Shown: positions 16,744 to 23,940 of the stretch, piece by piece
Layout of the letters: every line of letters begins with the position of its first letter
Position numbering within the stretch: position 1 is the stretch's first letter
Assembly (NCBI GenBank): GCA_913063155.1
Contig: CAJXYU010000002.1
Span: forward strand, 434,001 to 498,000
Reading direction: 5' to 3'
DNA: 64,000 bases
Origin: an uncultured Desulfovibrio sp.
GTDB lineage: Bacteria > Desulfobacterota > Desulfovibrionia > Desulfovibrionales > Desulfovibrionaceae
Notes under the pieces: generated by a model
Seen by the model: only the letters and a program-made list of their open reading frames with translations
Told to the model about the DNA's origin: nothing
The model's database searches: none
Translations under genes and position numbers: made by a program

Positions 16744-17664
16744 ATGAAATGCAAACGGTGCAAGAAGCCGGCTGTGGTTGGCCTTCCGAGCCATCACACC
16801 GCCTTCTGCGAAGAATGCTTTTACGTCTACTTCACCCGGCAGGTGGAAACCGCCATCCGTCGCCAGAAGATGTTTACCTTTGACGAGCGCATCCTGGTGG
16901 CTCTTTCCGGAGGCAAGGACTCCCTGACCCTTATGCTCGCACTGCATGAACTGGGGTATGACGTTGCGGGCCTGCATATCGATCTGGGCATCTACGAGTC
17001 CTCGGTGCGTGCACGCGCCAAGGTGGAGAGCTTTTGTGAACAACACGGCCTCACGCTGCAGGTTTTGGAAATGGAGGCTGAAGGGCTCCCCATGCCGGAC
17101 GTGAAGGAACACATCAACCGTCCGGTCTGTTCAGTGTGCGGCAAGGTCAAACGCCACTACTTCAATAAGATCGCTCGGGAAGGGAATTTCGATGCCCTGG
17201 CCACGGGGCACAACCTGGACGACGAGGTGGCGCGCCTGTTCGCCAACACCCTGCGCTGGGACTCCGGCTACCTGTCCGACCAGGGGCCGACCCTGCCAGC
17301 GGCCGAAGGCTTCGTGCGCAAGGTCAAACCTTTGTACCGTCTGAGTGAATTCGAGACCGCCAACTACGCGTTTTTGCGCGGCATTGAGATCCATTCCGAT
17401 CCCTGTCCCTTTGCCTCGGGGGCCAGCTTCACTTCCCACAAGGAACTCATCGGCGAGCTGGAGCACCGCAGCCCGGGCAGCAAGTTCCAGTTTTACGACG
17501 GTTTTCTCAAGCGCGGCCGAGAAGCCTTCAAGATGTTGGAAAAGGAAGTGGGTGAGGAGCTTTCGCCATGTGAGGACTGCGGTTCCCCGACTTCGGTCGA
17601 GATATGCGGCGTTTGCCGCGTGAAACGCGCTGTCCGTGACAAGAAAGCCGCTGCGGCACAATAA
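16744..17664 (+). CDS. TtuA/Ncs6-type tRNA 2-thiolation enzyme
   Basis: A 306-residue ATP-dependent tRNA sulfurtransferase of the TtuA family (TIGR00269 type). An N-terminal zinc ribbon uses C3, C6, C22 and C25. The PP-loop is SGGKDS at 55-60. C129, C132 and C221 match the three ligands of the catalytic [4Fe-4S] cluster in the Thermus enzyme, and C276/C279/C288/C291 form a second zinc ribbon. The family thiolates U54 of tRNA in thermophiles; the mesophilic target here is not certain and could be another uridine. It is co-transcribed with the ThiS-like carrier just upstream, the natural sulfur donor. Confidence 0.93.
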   Translation: MKCKRCKKPAVVGLPSHHTAFCEECFYVYFTRQVETAIRRQKMFTFDERILVALSGGKDSLTLMLALHELGYDVAGLHIDLGIYESSVRARAKVESFCEQHGLTLQVLEMEAEGLPMPDVKEHINRPVCSVCGKVKRHYFNKIAREGNFDALATGHNLDDEVARLFANTLRWDSGYLSDQGPTLPAAEGFVRKVKPLYRLSEFETANYAFLRGIEIHSDPCPFASGASFTSHKELIGELEHRSPGSKFQFYDGFLKRGREAFKMLEKEVGEELSPCEDCGSPTSVEICGVCRVKRAVRDKKAAAAQ

Positions 17665-17665
17665 T

Positions 17666-18685
17666 ATGACGACTCCAAAAATCAGTGTGACTATGCCGTG
17701 TTTCAACTGCGGGGACACGGTGGGCCGCGCTCTTGATTCCCTTCTGGACCAGACTGTTGCGGATTTTGAGGTGGTGGCGGTGGACGACGGCTCCACCGAC
17801 GACACCGCCGAGGTCCTGCGGGTCTATGCCCGGAAGGACGATCGCATACGCCCGGTCTTTGCGGAACACGGCGGAGTGGTGGCCGCGGCCAACACGGCCA
17901 TTGAGGCGGCGAACGGGGAATATGTGGTGCGCATGGACGCGGACGACGAATCTTTGCCCGGGCGCCTGGAGCGTCAAGCAGCCCTGTTGGACGGCGATCC
18001 GGCCCTGGGCTTGGTCGGCTGCCGGGTGCGTTTTGGCGGGTGTCGGGAAAACTGCGCCGGGTACGCTCATTACGTGGACTGGACCAACACGCTCCTGGAC
18101 CACGAGGCCATCAGCCTGAACCGGTTCGTGGAGTTCCCGGTGCCCAACCCGTCCATCATGTTTCGTCGCAGCACGTTGGAGGAATGCGGCGGCTACAGTG
18201 ACGGCGACTTCCCGGAAGATTACGAACTGTTGCTGCGCTGGCTGGAGCATGGTGTGCGTATGGCCAAGGCCGACGCCGAACTGCTGGTCTGGAACGACCC
18301 GCCCACGCGGCTTTCGCGCAACCACCCCAAGTATGACGTGGACGCTTTTTACCGCATCAAGACCAAGTATCTGGCTCGCTGGCTGGAACAAAACAATCCG
18401 TACCATCCCGTGGTGCACATTTTCGGCGCCGGGCGCACCACCCGGAAGCGTGCGGATCTGCTTCAGAAGTACGGTATTGAGTTTGCGGCCTACTACGACC
18501 TGGACCCGCGCAAGGTCGGCCATATCGTGCACGGCATTCCCGTGAAGCACCGCGAGGAGGCGCCCGAAGCAGGGGAGTGCTTCTGCCTGTCCTATGTGGC
18601 CAGCAGGGGCGCCCGCGAGGATATCGCCGATTTCCTTCATGGTCTGGGATATGTTTTGGGCCGTGACTTCCTTCCTGTGGCCTGA
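17666..18685 (+). CDS. GT2 glycosyltransferase with C-terminal Rossmann-like domain
   Basis: A 339-residue protein. Residues 1 to about 235 are a GT-A catalytic domain: ISVTMPCFNCGDTVGRAL, VVAVDDGSTDDTAE, and the metal-binding DAD at 91-93 (VVRMDADDESLPGRLE). From about 245 on, VHIFGAGRTTRKRADLL starts a small nucleotide-binding-like domain ending in FLHGLGYVLGRDFLPVA. This resembles domains found in sugar-modifying fusion proteins; its function is unknown. The ATG lies 1 bp after the ttuA-like stop, so it is the last gene of that operon, although no link to tRNA modification is apparent. Confidence 0.85.
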   Translation: MTTPKISVTMPCFNCGDTVGRALDSLLDQTVADFEVVAVDDGSTDDTAEVLRVYARKDDRIRPVFAEHGGVVAAANTAIEAANGEYVVRMDADDESLPGRLERQAALLDGDPALGLVGCRVRFGGCRENCAGYAHYVDWTNTLLDHEAISLNRFVEFPVPNPSIMFRRSTLEECGGYSDGDFPEDYELLLRWLEHGVRMAKADAELLVWNDPPTRLSRNHPKYDVDAFYRIKTKYLARWLEQNNPYHPVVHIFGAGRTTRKRADLLQKYGIEFAAYYDLDPRKVGHIVHGIPVKHREEAPEAGECFCLSYVASRGAREDIADFLHGLGYVLGRDFLPVA

Positions 18686-18745
18686 CCGGACTCCAACGGC
18701 CAGGAAGTCGTCCCTCCCTGTGTACTCCCGTGACTACGGAGCTTT

Positions 18746-18774
18746 TTGACAGCTTGTAACGCATGCACTATAGG
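18746..18774 (+). promoter_or_regulatory. Strong sigma-70 promoter of the YbjQ/M48/lepB operon
   Basis: TTGACA (18746-18751) and TATAGG (18769-18774) are spaced by 17 bp. The start of transcription would fall near 18781, giving a leader of about 23 nt with GGAGG before the ATG. A weak CTCC...GGAG-CTTTTT hairpin just upstream may end the preceding operon. Confidence 0.75.
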
Positions 18775-18803
18775 TGCTGAAAAATTTTTTCGGAGGAAAA
18801 CTC

Positions 18804-19154
18804 ATGTTCGTCACCAATATGGAATCCGTTCCCGCCATGAAGATCGTCAAGCACCACGGTATGGTCACCGGCAGCACTGTGCGGGCACGAAACATATTCG
18901 TGGACATCGGCCAATGGATCAAAGGTCTTTTTGGTGGGGAGCTCAAGGGCTACTCCAGACTGCTTGCCGACGTACGCGCTCAGGCTGTGGAACGTATGGC
19001 CATGCAGGCCGGGGAGCTTGGAGCCAACGCGGTCATCAACGTCCGGTTCGCCACTTCCACCATATCCTTGGGCGCAGCCGAGATTTACGCCTACGGCACG
19101 GCCGTGGAGGTTCGTTCGGAAGAATACGGAGCCGGTGAAGAATATGGAGAGTAG
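18804..19154 (+). CDS. YbjQ family (DUF74) protein
   Basis: A 116-residue soluble protein of the YbjQ/UPF0145 fold, a pentameric heavy-metal-binding-like family with no firm function. Family landmarks are VKHHGMVTGSTVRARNIFVD near 16-35, LLADVRAQAVERMAMQAGEL, and the core GANAVINVRFATST. GGAGG is 6 nt before the chosen ATG; an in-frame start at 18774 lies inside the -10 box and is excluded. It overlaps the next gene, a diverged membrane-anchored paralogue, by 11 bp, so the two are translationally coupled. Confidence 0.9.
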   Translation: MFVTNMESVPAMKIVKHHGMVTGSTVRARNIFVDIGQWIKGLFGGELKGYSRLLADVRAQAVERMAMQAGELGANAVINVRFATSTISLGAAEIYAYGTAVEVRSEEYGAGEEYGE

Positions 19155-19626
19155 CGCCCTTGAGGTGACGGCGTTTTTCCTGGATTACGCCAACCTGTTT
19201 CTGCTTTTGTTTTTTCTGCTTTGCGGTCAGATCGGCGAGCGCAGGCACTACCGGTCCATTCTGGCCCGGGAGAAGGCTCTTTCGCGGATTTCCACCACGA
19301 CTTTGAAGAACGTGAACTTCCCGGCGGAAAAAGTGGTGGATGTGCGCATGGTCTGCGGCCATGTGGTCCTTTGCGCCGACGGCTTCCGCAGGGTGCTGGC
19401 CTTTTTTCGAGGTCTGTTCGGCGGGCCGGTGCGTTCCTTCGAGGCCATGCTGGACCGCGCCCGGCGCGAAGCGCTGCTGCGCATGAAGGAGGAGGCGGGC
19501 GAGGCCTCCATGATCGTGTCCGTACGGGTGGAAACTCCGTCCGTCACCGGCATAGACAACACTTACCGCTGGTGGGGCGGTATCGAAGTGGTGGCCTACG
19601 GCACCGCCGTGACCCTCAAAGACTGA
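19144..19626 (+). CDS. Membrane-anchored YbjQ-like protein
   Basis: A 160-residue second YbjQ-type domain with an N-terminal hydrophobic segment (ANLFLLLFFLLCGQIGERRH, about 16-35). The soluble part keeps the family order: NVNFPAEKVVDVRMVCGHVV, the long helix RSFEAMLDRARREALLRMKEEA, then ASMIVSVRVET and VEVVAYGTAV-like strands (GGIEVVAYGTAVTLKD). It is clearly diverged from the upstream copy. The start lies inside the previous gene, and its stop is 1 bp from the M48 protease start. I infer that the two YbjQ domains form a mixed complex tethered to the membrane. Confidence 0.85.
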   Translation: MESSALEVTAFFLDYANLFLLLFFLLCGQIGERRHYRSILAREKALSRISTTTLKNVNFPAEKVVDVRMVCGHVVLCADGFRRVLAFFRGLFGGPVRSFEAMLDRARREALLRMKEEAGEASMIVSVRVETPSVTGIDNTYRWWGGIEVVAYGTAVTLKD

Positions 19627-19627
19627 C

Positions 19628-20440
19628 ATGGCATTGCGCAACAAGGGATACGAGAACAACGTCAACATCTCGCCGGGGTCGCCCATTCTTGATTTCGTCA
19701 AGCTGGGCGTCGGGATCATGGTCATTCTCGGCGGACTTTACTTTCTGTTCGGCCTGGCCGTGGACTTCGTGGTACCCCGCCTGGACGCCGAAACCGAGAT
19801 ATGGCTCTCCGAAAAGCTGGAGAGCGAAGCTTTTGAGAAAGCCAAGCGTTTGCCCACAGCCGAAAAGGAGCTTCAACGCATTGTCGACTCCATGAACGGC
19901 CTCTGCACCGGGCTGCCCTACAAGGTCAAGGTGGTCGTGGTGGATGACGACATGGTCAACGCCTTTGCCTTCCCCGGCGGCAGGATCGTGGTCTTTTCCG
20001 GACTGCTGAAGCGCATGAAGTCCGAAAACGAGGTGGCTTTCGTGCTCGGGCATGAAATGGGGCACATGGCCAACCGGGACCATCTGCGCCGTTATGGTCG
20101 GGTGCTTTTTGTGGCGGCTCTGCAGGCGTTCATGTCCGACCTCATGAGCGTAGACCTTCTTTCCCAGTCCCTGACCCTCACGGACAGGGCCTTTTCGCGC
20201 CGGCAGGAGCTGGCTGCCGACCGTTTCGGCATGGATGTACTCAACTGCGCTTACGGCCATGTGGGTGGAGCCGGCAAGTTCTTCGACAGCATGGACCGGG
20301 GCCGGAAACTTCCTGCTTGGAAGCAGTATTATCTGACGCATCCGGAAGGGTACGAACGGGTGGAGGCCCTTGAGGCCTATGCCGCGGAAAAGGGCTACAC
20401 GCGCGGCGCCTCGTTGCCCTTGCCCCTAGCGCTGCAGTAG
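19628..20440 (+). CDS. M48 family metallopeptidase
   Basis: A 270-residue membrane-anchored zinc protease. One helix at about 22-44 is followed by a soluble domain with the zinc motif HEMGH at 142-146 and the third ligand in RQELAADRFGMDVL (E-x-x-A-D, near 197). VNAFAFPGGRIVVFSGLL is the strand next to the active site. It is shorter than HtpX, lacks its four helices, and has no TPR tail, so it resembles the short Oma1/YcaL-like group. It is in an operon with the two YbjQ proteins (1-bp spacing) and the signal peptidase (14 bp), suggesting envelope protein turnover. Confidence 0.92.
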   Translation: MALRNKGYENNVNISPGSPILDFVKLGVGIMVILGGLYFLFGLAVDFVVPRLDAETEIWLSEKLESEAFEKAKRLPTAEKELQRIVDSMNGLCTGLPYKVKVVVVDDDMVNAFAFPGGRIVVFSGLLKRMKSENEVAFVLGHEMGHMANRDHLRRYGRVLFVAALQAFMSDLMSVDLLSQSLTLTDRAFSRRQELAADRFGMDVLNCAYGHVGGAGKFFDSMDRGRKLPAWKQYYLTHPEGYERVEALEAYAAEKGYTRGASLPLPLALQ

Positions 20441-20454
20441 GCGTATACAGACCC

Positions 20455-21339
20455 ATGCCCGGCCATACATCCTTTCTGAAACCGCGAAATCCGTTGCTGG
20501 CCGGGCTGCTTTCCTTGCCTGTGCCGGGCCTTGGGCAGCTTTACAACGGGCAGTGGGGCAAGACCCTGGCGGTCTTTGGGGTTGAAATGGCGCTCGGTGC
20601 GCTGGCGGTGGTCGGTTTTTCCTCTTTCCAAGGGGTGCTGGGCGGCCTGTTGGCGTCCATAGCCTTCGTGGCCATGGTGGTGGGCGACGCCGCCGTATGC
20701 GCCCGCAAGCGGCATGTTTACGAACTTCGGTCCTGCAACCGCATCTGGATCTATCTGTTGTATGCGGGCGTGAGCCTGGGCGGCACTTTTCTGCTTGATT
20801 GGTATTTGAGCAATCATTACTACCAGACTTTTCGAGTGCCGACCCCGTCCATGGAACTGACCCTAATCGCCGGAGACCGTTTCATGGCCGAGCGTCTGGA
20901 GCCGGGCGATGTCATTGAGCGGGGGGATGTACTCGTCTTTCATCCACCGGGAAAAGGCGCCCAGTTTTACGTCAAGCGGGTGATCGCCCTGCCCGGCGAG
21001 AGTGTTTCCGTGCAAAGGGGACATGTGATCGTGAATGGTCGTGAACTCGCCGAGCCCTATGCCCGCTTCGGCCCCATGTCCGACGGCTCGGAGGCAAAGT
21101 CGGGCGGTTTCCGGCTTGGCCCCGGGGAATATTGGTTCATGGGCGACAATCGTCCCATGTCCTGGGATTCCAGGTTTTTCGGCCCCATCAGACGGGAACG
21201 CATCAGCTATCGTGCCTTATACATCTATTGGGCGTCGGCCGCTTCTGGCGGGCATTGGCTGGACCGATTCGGAACACCTTTGGGAGCACCCGCCGCTACC
21301 ACAACTGATCCGCCACCAGCAGCCCGTCCGCCAGATTGA
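20455..21339 (+). CDS. lepB: Signal peptidase I with extra N-terminal membrane domain
   Basis: A 294-residue type I leader peptidase. Residues 1 to about 95 form an added membrane domain with a PGLGQLYNGQWGKTL motif and two or three hydrophobic segments, like TM2/DUF5683-type domains. The usual catalytic part follows a helix at about 97-117: the nucleophile is S132 in TFRVPTPSMELTL and the general base K174 in FYVKRVIALPGESV; GDNRPMSWDSRFFGPI is the last conserved box. The C-terminal tail is Pro/Ala/Thr-rich and its last 44 bp overlap the convergent Ppx/GppA-like gene. It may process exported proteins generally, or be a second peptidase specialised to its operon. Confidence 0.9.
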   Translation: MPGHTSFLKPRNPLLAGLLSLPVPGLGQLYNGQWGKTLAVFGVEMALGALAVVGFSSFQGVLGGLLASIAFVAMVVGDAAVCARKRHVYELRSCNRIWIYLLYAGVSLGGTFLLDWYLSNHYYQTFRVPTPSMELTLIAGDRFMAERLEPGDVIERGDVLVFHPPGKGAQFYVKRVIALPGESVSVQRGHVIVNGRELAEPYARFGPMSDGSEAKSGGFRLGPGEYWFMGDNRPMSWDSRFFGPIRRERISYRALYIYWASAASGGHWLDRFGTPLGAPAATTTDPPPAARPPD

Positions 21340-22324
21340 TCCTGGCCGGGATGACAGCATTGATGCCAAGGCCGTCCATGAAGCCGAGCACCAGAATCAG
21401 GTTGGATATCTGCACGTTCGCATACGAGCCTCCCACCTCCGCATCCGTCATGCCCACTCGTCTGTTCAGCGCCGTGCGGACATCGTCCCTCGTGTAGACC
21501 TCATTCCGCTTCTTGCCCGCCTGTCCTGCAATGCTGATGGCGTGTACCGGACCGATTCCGACCACCCGGACATCGGACTGGTGCAGGCGCTCTCGGATGG
21601 CTCTCGGCACGGTGTTGCGCGCAAAGGAGGCTGCATGGACCAGCGCCTTTTGCATGTCGTCCTTGCTGATGGGGTTGGGAGACTGGGTGTTGCCGACGGA
21701 TTTTCCCTGCACGTTCTTGATGATGTGGTTTTTGAAGCTCACGGAAGCCAGTTCGCCCAGATAGGCTTCATAGTCTCCGAACGTCTTTTTCATGACCAGT
21801 TCCATGCTGGCGGCCCCTATGTCCCAGACTACCAGTGTCTCGATGGGAATGTGTGAGTGTTGTTGCGCGGCCAGAAAAGCGAGTTTTGCCTGTTGTTTGT
21901 GGGTCAGAACCGTGGCTGGAATGCCCAGGTCCTCATGGAGGCGCATGAAGTAGTCCATGCCGTTGCTCGCCTGGCGGAACGCCTGTGTGCCCACGGCGGC
22001 GAATTCCGTGGCTCCCTGTTTTCTGGCTTCAGCCAGAAATTCGCGCAGGCAATTGGCTCCTTCCGCGGCCACGGCGCTGCTGATGCTTTTGTCCGGAGTT
22101 TGGGCGATGCTTTCCTTGAAGTCGGCCTTGCGGCGGCCCTGAGCTATGACGCGGACGATTTCGTTTGTATGCGGATCGACGTCGGCCACCTTGTACTTGA
22201 TGGTGCCGGAACCTATGTCGAATGCCGCTCGGCGAACGGTCGTGGGACTGGTCAACCGGTAGATGACCAGGGTTACGACGATTATGGCTGCTGCCGTGGC
22301 GACATAGCGAAGGAGGTTCTTCAT
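21296..22324 (-). CDS. Membrane-anchored Ppx/GppA-like phosphatase domain protein
   Basis: A 342-residue protein. A hydrophobic helix at about 7-25, after MKNLLRY, precedes an actin-like ATPase fold of the Ppx/GppA group: AAFDIGSGTIKYKVADVD (phosphate-1 motif), AAVGTQAFRQASNG, VVWDIGAASMELV (phosphate-2), and VVGIGPVHAIS. The positive N-terminus suggests N-in topology with the enzyme domain in the periplasm, unusual for this family, which hydrolyses polyphosphate or pppGpp in the cytoplasm. A cleaved signal peptide is the alternative. It lies downstream of mltG (45 bp) on the same strand and overlaps lepB tail-to-tail by 44 bp. Confidence 0.82.
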   Translation of the reverse strand: MKNLLRYVATAAAIIVVTLVIYRLTSPTTVRRAAFDIGSGTIKYKVADVDPHTNEIVRVIAQGRRKADFKESIAQTPDKSISSAVAAEGANCLREFLAEARKQGATEFAAVGTQAFRQASNGMDYFMRLHEDLGIPATVLTHKQQAKLAFLAAQQHSHIPIETLVVWDIGAASMELVMKKTFGDYEAYLGELASVSFKNHIIKNVQGKSVGNTQSPNPISKDDMQKALVHAASFARNTVPRAIRERLHQSDVRVVGIGPVHAISIAGQAGKKRNEVYTRDDVRTALNRRVGMTDAEVGGSYANVQISNLILVLGFMDGLGINAVIPARINLADGLLVADQLW

Positions 22325-22369
22325 GATTCCACGCTATATCGCACACGTTGTGCGCCGGGGAAGTATAAT

Positions 22370-23446
22370 CTACTGCGTCGAGGTTGTCTGCGGAGCGGAG
22401 CGGTAGGTCTTGCGGTTTCGTTTCAATTGGTACCTGACCACGGCTTCATTGTGTTCCTTGAGGCTTTTGCTGAAATAGTGCGTACCGTCTCCCTTGGCCA
22501 CGAAGTAAAGATAGTTGTGCTTTTCAGGGTGCAGGGCGGCGAGGATGCTGTCCAGGCCCGGAGAACAGATGGGACCGGGCGGGAGACCTGCCTTGGTATA
22601 GGTGTTATAGGGATTCGAGGCGTCCTTGAGGTGCTTGCGCCTCAAGTTGCCGTCAAAGTCTGGCCCCAGGCCGTAAATGATGGTGGGATCGGTCTGCAGG
22701 AGCATGCCGCGCTTGAGCCGGTTGACGAAGACGCCGGCGATGCGCCTGCGTTCTTTCGCGACCCCGGTTTCCTTCTCCACGATGGAGGCCAGAGTCACGG
22801 TCTCGTTCAGCTTTTCCCAAGACGGCAGGCCGCCGGGCCAAGCTTTTTTCGCATTGACGAAAAATTGTTTGAGCATGGTTTCCGCCATGTACCGGGCCTT
22901 GCCGTGTGCGGGAGGAGAAAGCAGGTAGGTTTCCGGGAACAGGTAGCCTTCGGCGCTGTCGGCCTGGATGCCGTATTTGCGCAACAGGTTCGTGTCGTGT
23001 ACGGCCCGGTCGAAGTCTTCCTCGGTCCCCATGCCCGCATTGCTCACCTTCTGCGCCACCTGCCACCAAGGCAGCCCTTCGCGGATGCTGACCCGGTCCA
23101 GGATGCCGGGGGTGGTGGTCAGGACCGAAAGCACCTTGTCCGGAGTCCATCCGGTGTTGAGCAGGAAGCGTCCTGCGCGAACGGAAGCGGCCTGGCGGGT
23201 CCGGGCGGCCAACCGCTGGAAACGCCGGGCATCCGTGATCACTCCGGCCTTCTTGAGGTGGCGGGCGATGACGGACAAGGGCTGGCCTTTTTCCACCAGA
23301 AATTCCAGTTCAGAGCCGGGTGTCTGCGGCGGAACGGTCATGAACCGGTGGTCCCGCCATGCTGTATATGCGTAGCGGGCTCCCACGGCCCCCATGCAGA
23401 GCGCCAAAAAGACGAGTCCTATGATCAGTGTGCGTTTTCGATCCAT
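22370..23446 (-). CDS. mltG: Endolytic transglycosylase MltG (YceG-like)
   Basis: A 358-residue inner-membrane lytic transglycosylase that cuts nascent peptidoglycan and ends glycan chains. An N-terminal anchor (LIIGLVFLALCMGAVGARYA, about 6-25) is followed by a LysM-like region (VEKGQPLSVIARHLKKAGVI) and the catalytic domain with VTLASIVEKETGVAKERRRI, where the Glu of VEKETG is catalytic, then FVNRLKRGMLLQTDPTIIYG and AGLPPGPICSPGLDSILAAL. Length is normal. It overlaps the end of ruvX by 22 bp, the common ruvX-mltG pairing. Confidence 0.95.
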   Translation of the reverse strand: MDRKRTLIIGLVFLALCMGAVGARYAYTAWRDHRFMTVPPQTPGSELEFLVEKGQPLSVIARHLKKAGVITDARRFQRLAARTRQAASVRAGRFLLNTGWTPDKVLSVLTTTPGILDRVSIREGLPWWQVAQKVSNAGMGTEEDFDRAVHDTNLLRKYGIQADSAEGYLFPETYLLSPPAHGKARYMAETMLKQFFVNAKKAWPGGLPSWEKLNETVTLASIVEKETGVAKERRRIAGVFVNRLKRGMLLQTDPTIIYGLGPDFDGNLRRKHLKDASNPYNTYTKAGLPPGPICSPGLDSILAALHPEKHNYLYFVAKGDGTHYFSKSLKEHNEAVVRYQLKRNRKTYRSAPQTTSTQ

Positions 23447-23835
23447 GAGCGAAGAATGATGACGGCTGCTTGGCTGTCCAATGCTTTTTTTCGTTTACTG
23501 CCGAACACGCCGGCCATTTCCAGTTCCATTTCGGCTTCTGCCGAAGAGAGCCGTTCATCCCAGAGATGGATCGGCACATCCGTGCGCCGGCCCAAGCTTT
23601 CGGCGAAATTGCGGGCCTGGCGCGTGGTCAGGGTGTCCTCGCCGTCCAGCGACAGCGGCAGCCCTACCACCACGGCTTCGACCGTCTCCTTTTGAATGAT
23701 TTCGAGGAGTTCGTCAAAGAGAGCCTGGCGGCTTGTTCTGTCGATGGTTTTATAGGGCGAGCAGAGCGTTCCCGTGGGATCGCTCAGAGCCAGCCCGACA
23801 CGTTTAATGCCGAAATCGATACCGAGTGCTCTCAT
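23425..23835 (-). CDS. ruvX: Putative pre-16S rRNA nuclease / Holliday junction resolvase-like RuvX
   Basis: A 136-residue YqgF/RuvX protein with an RNase H-like fold: ALGIDFGIKRVGLALSDP holds the first catalytic Asp, VVGLPLSLDGEDTLTTRQA the second motif, and HLWDERLSSAEAE the third acidic group. The family matures the 16S rRNA 5' end. I use the ATG behind CAGGAAA; the frame is open upstream to 23877. It is first in an operon with mltG and the Ppx/GppA-like gene, divergent from a GT39 gene. Confidence 0.95.
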   Translation of the reverse strand: MRALGIDFGIKRVGLALSDPTGTLCSPYKTIDRTSRQALFDELLEIIQKETVEAVVVGLPLSLDGEDTLTTRQARNFAESLGRRTDVPIHLWDERLSSAEAEMELEMAGVFGSKRKKALDSQAAVIILRSWIENAH

Positions 23836-23940
23836 TGTTTTCCTGTTGTCGGGTTGTATGATGTCATATGATTTCAAAGAGTTTACCCCAGGTCAAGGCG
23901 CATGGCTTGAGTTCATGGGGGGAATGGCTTAGACAACACT

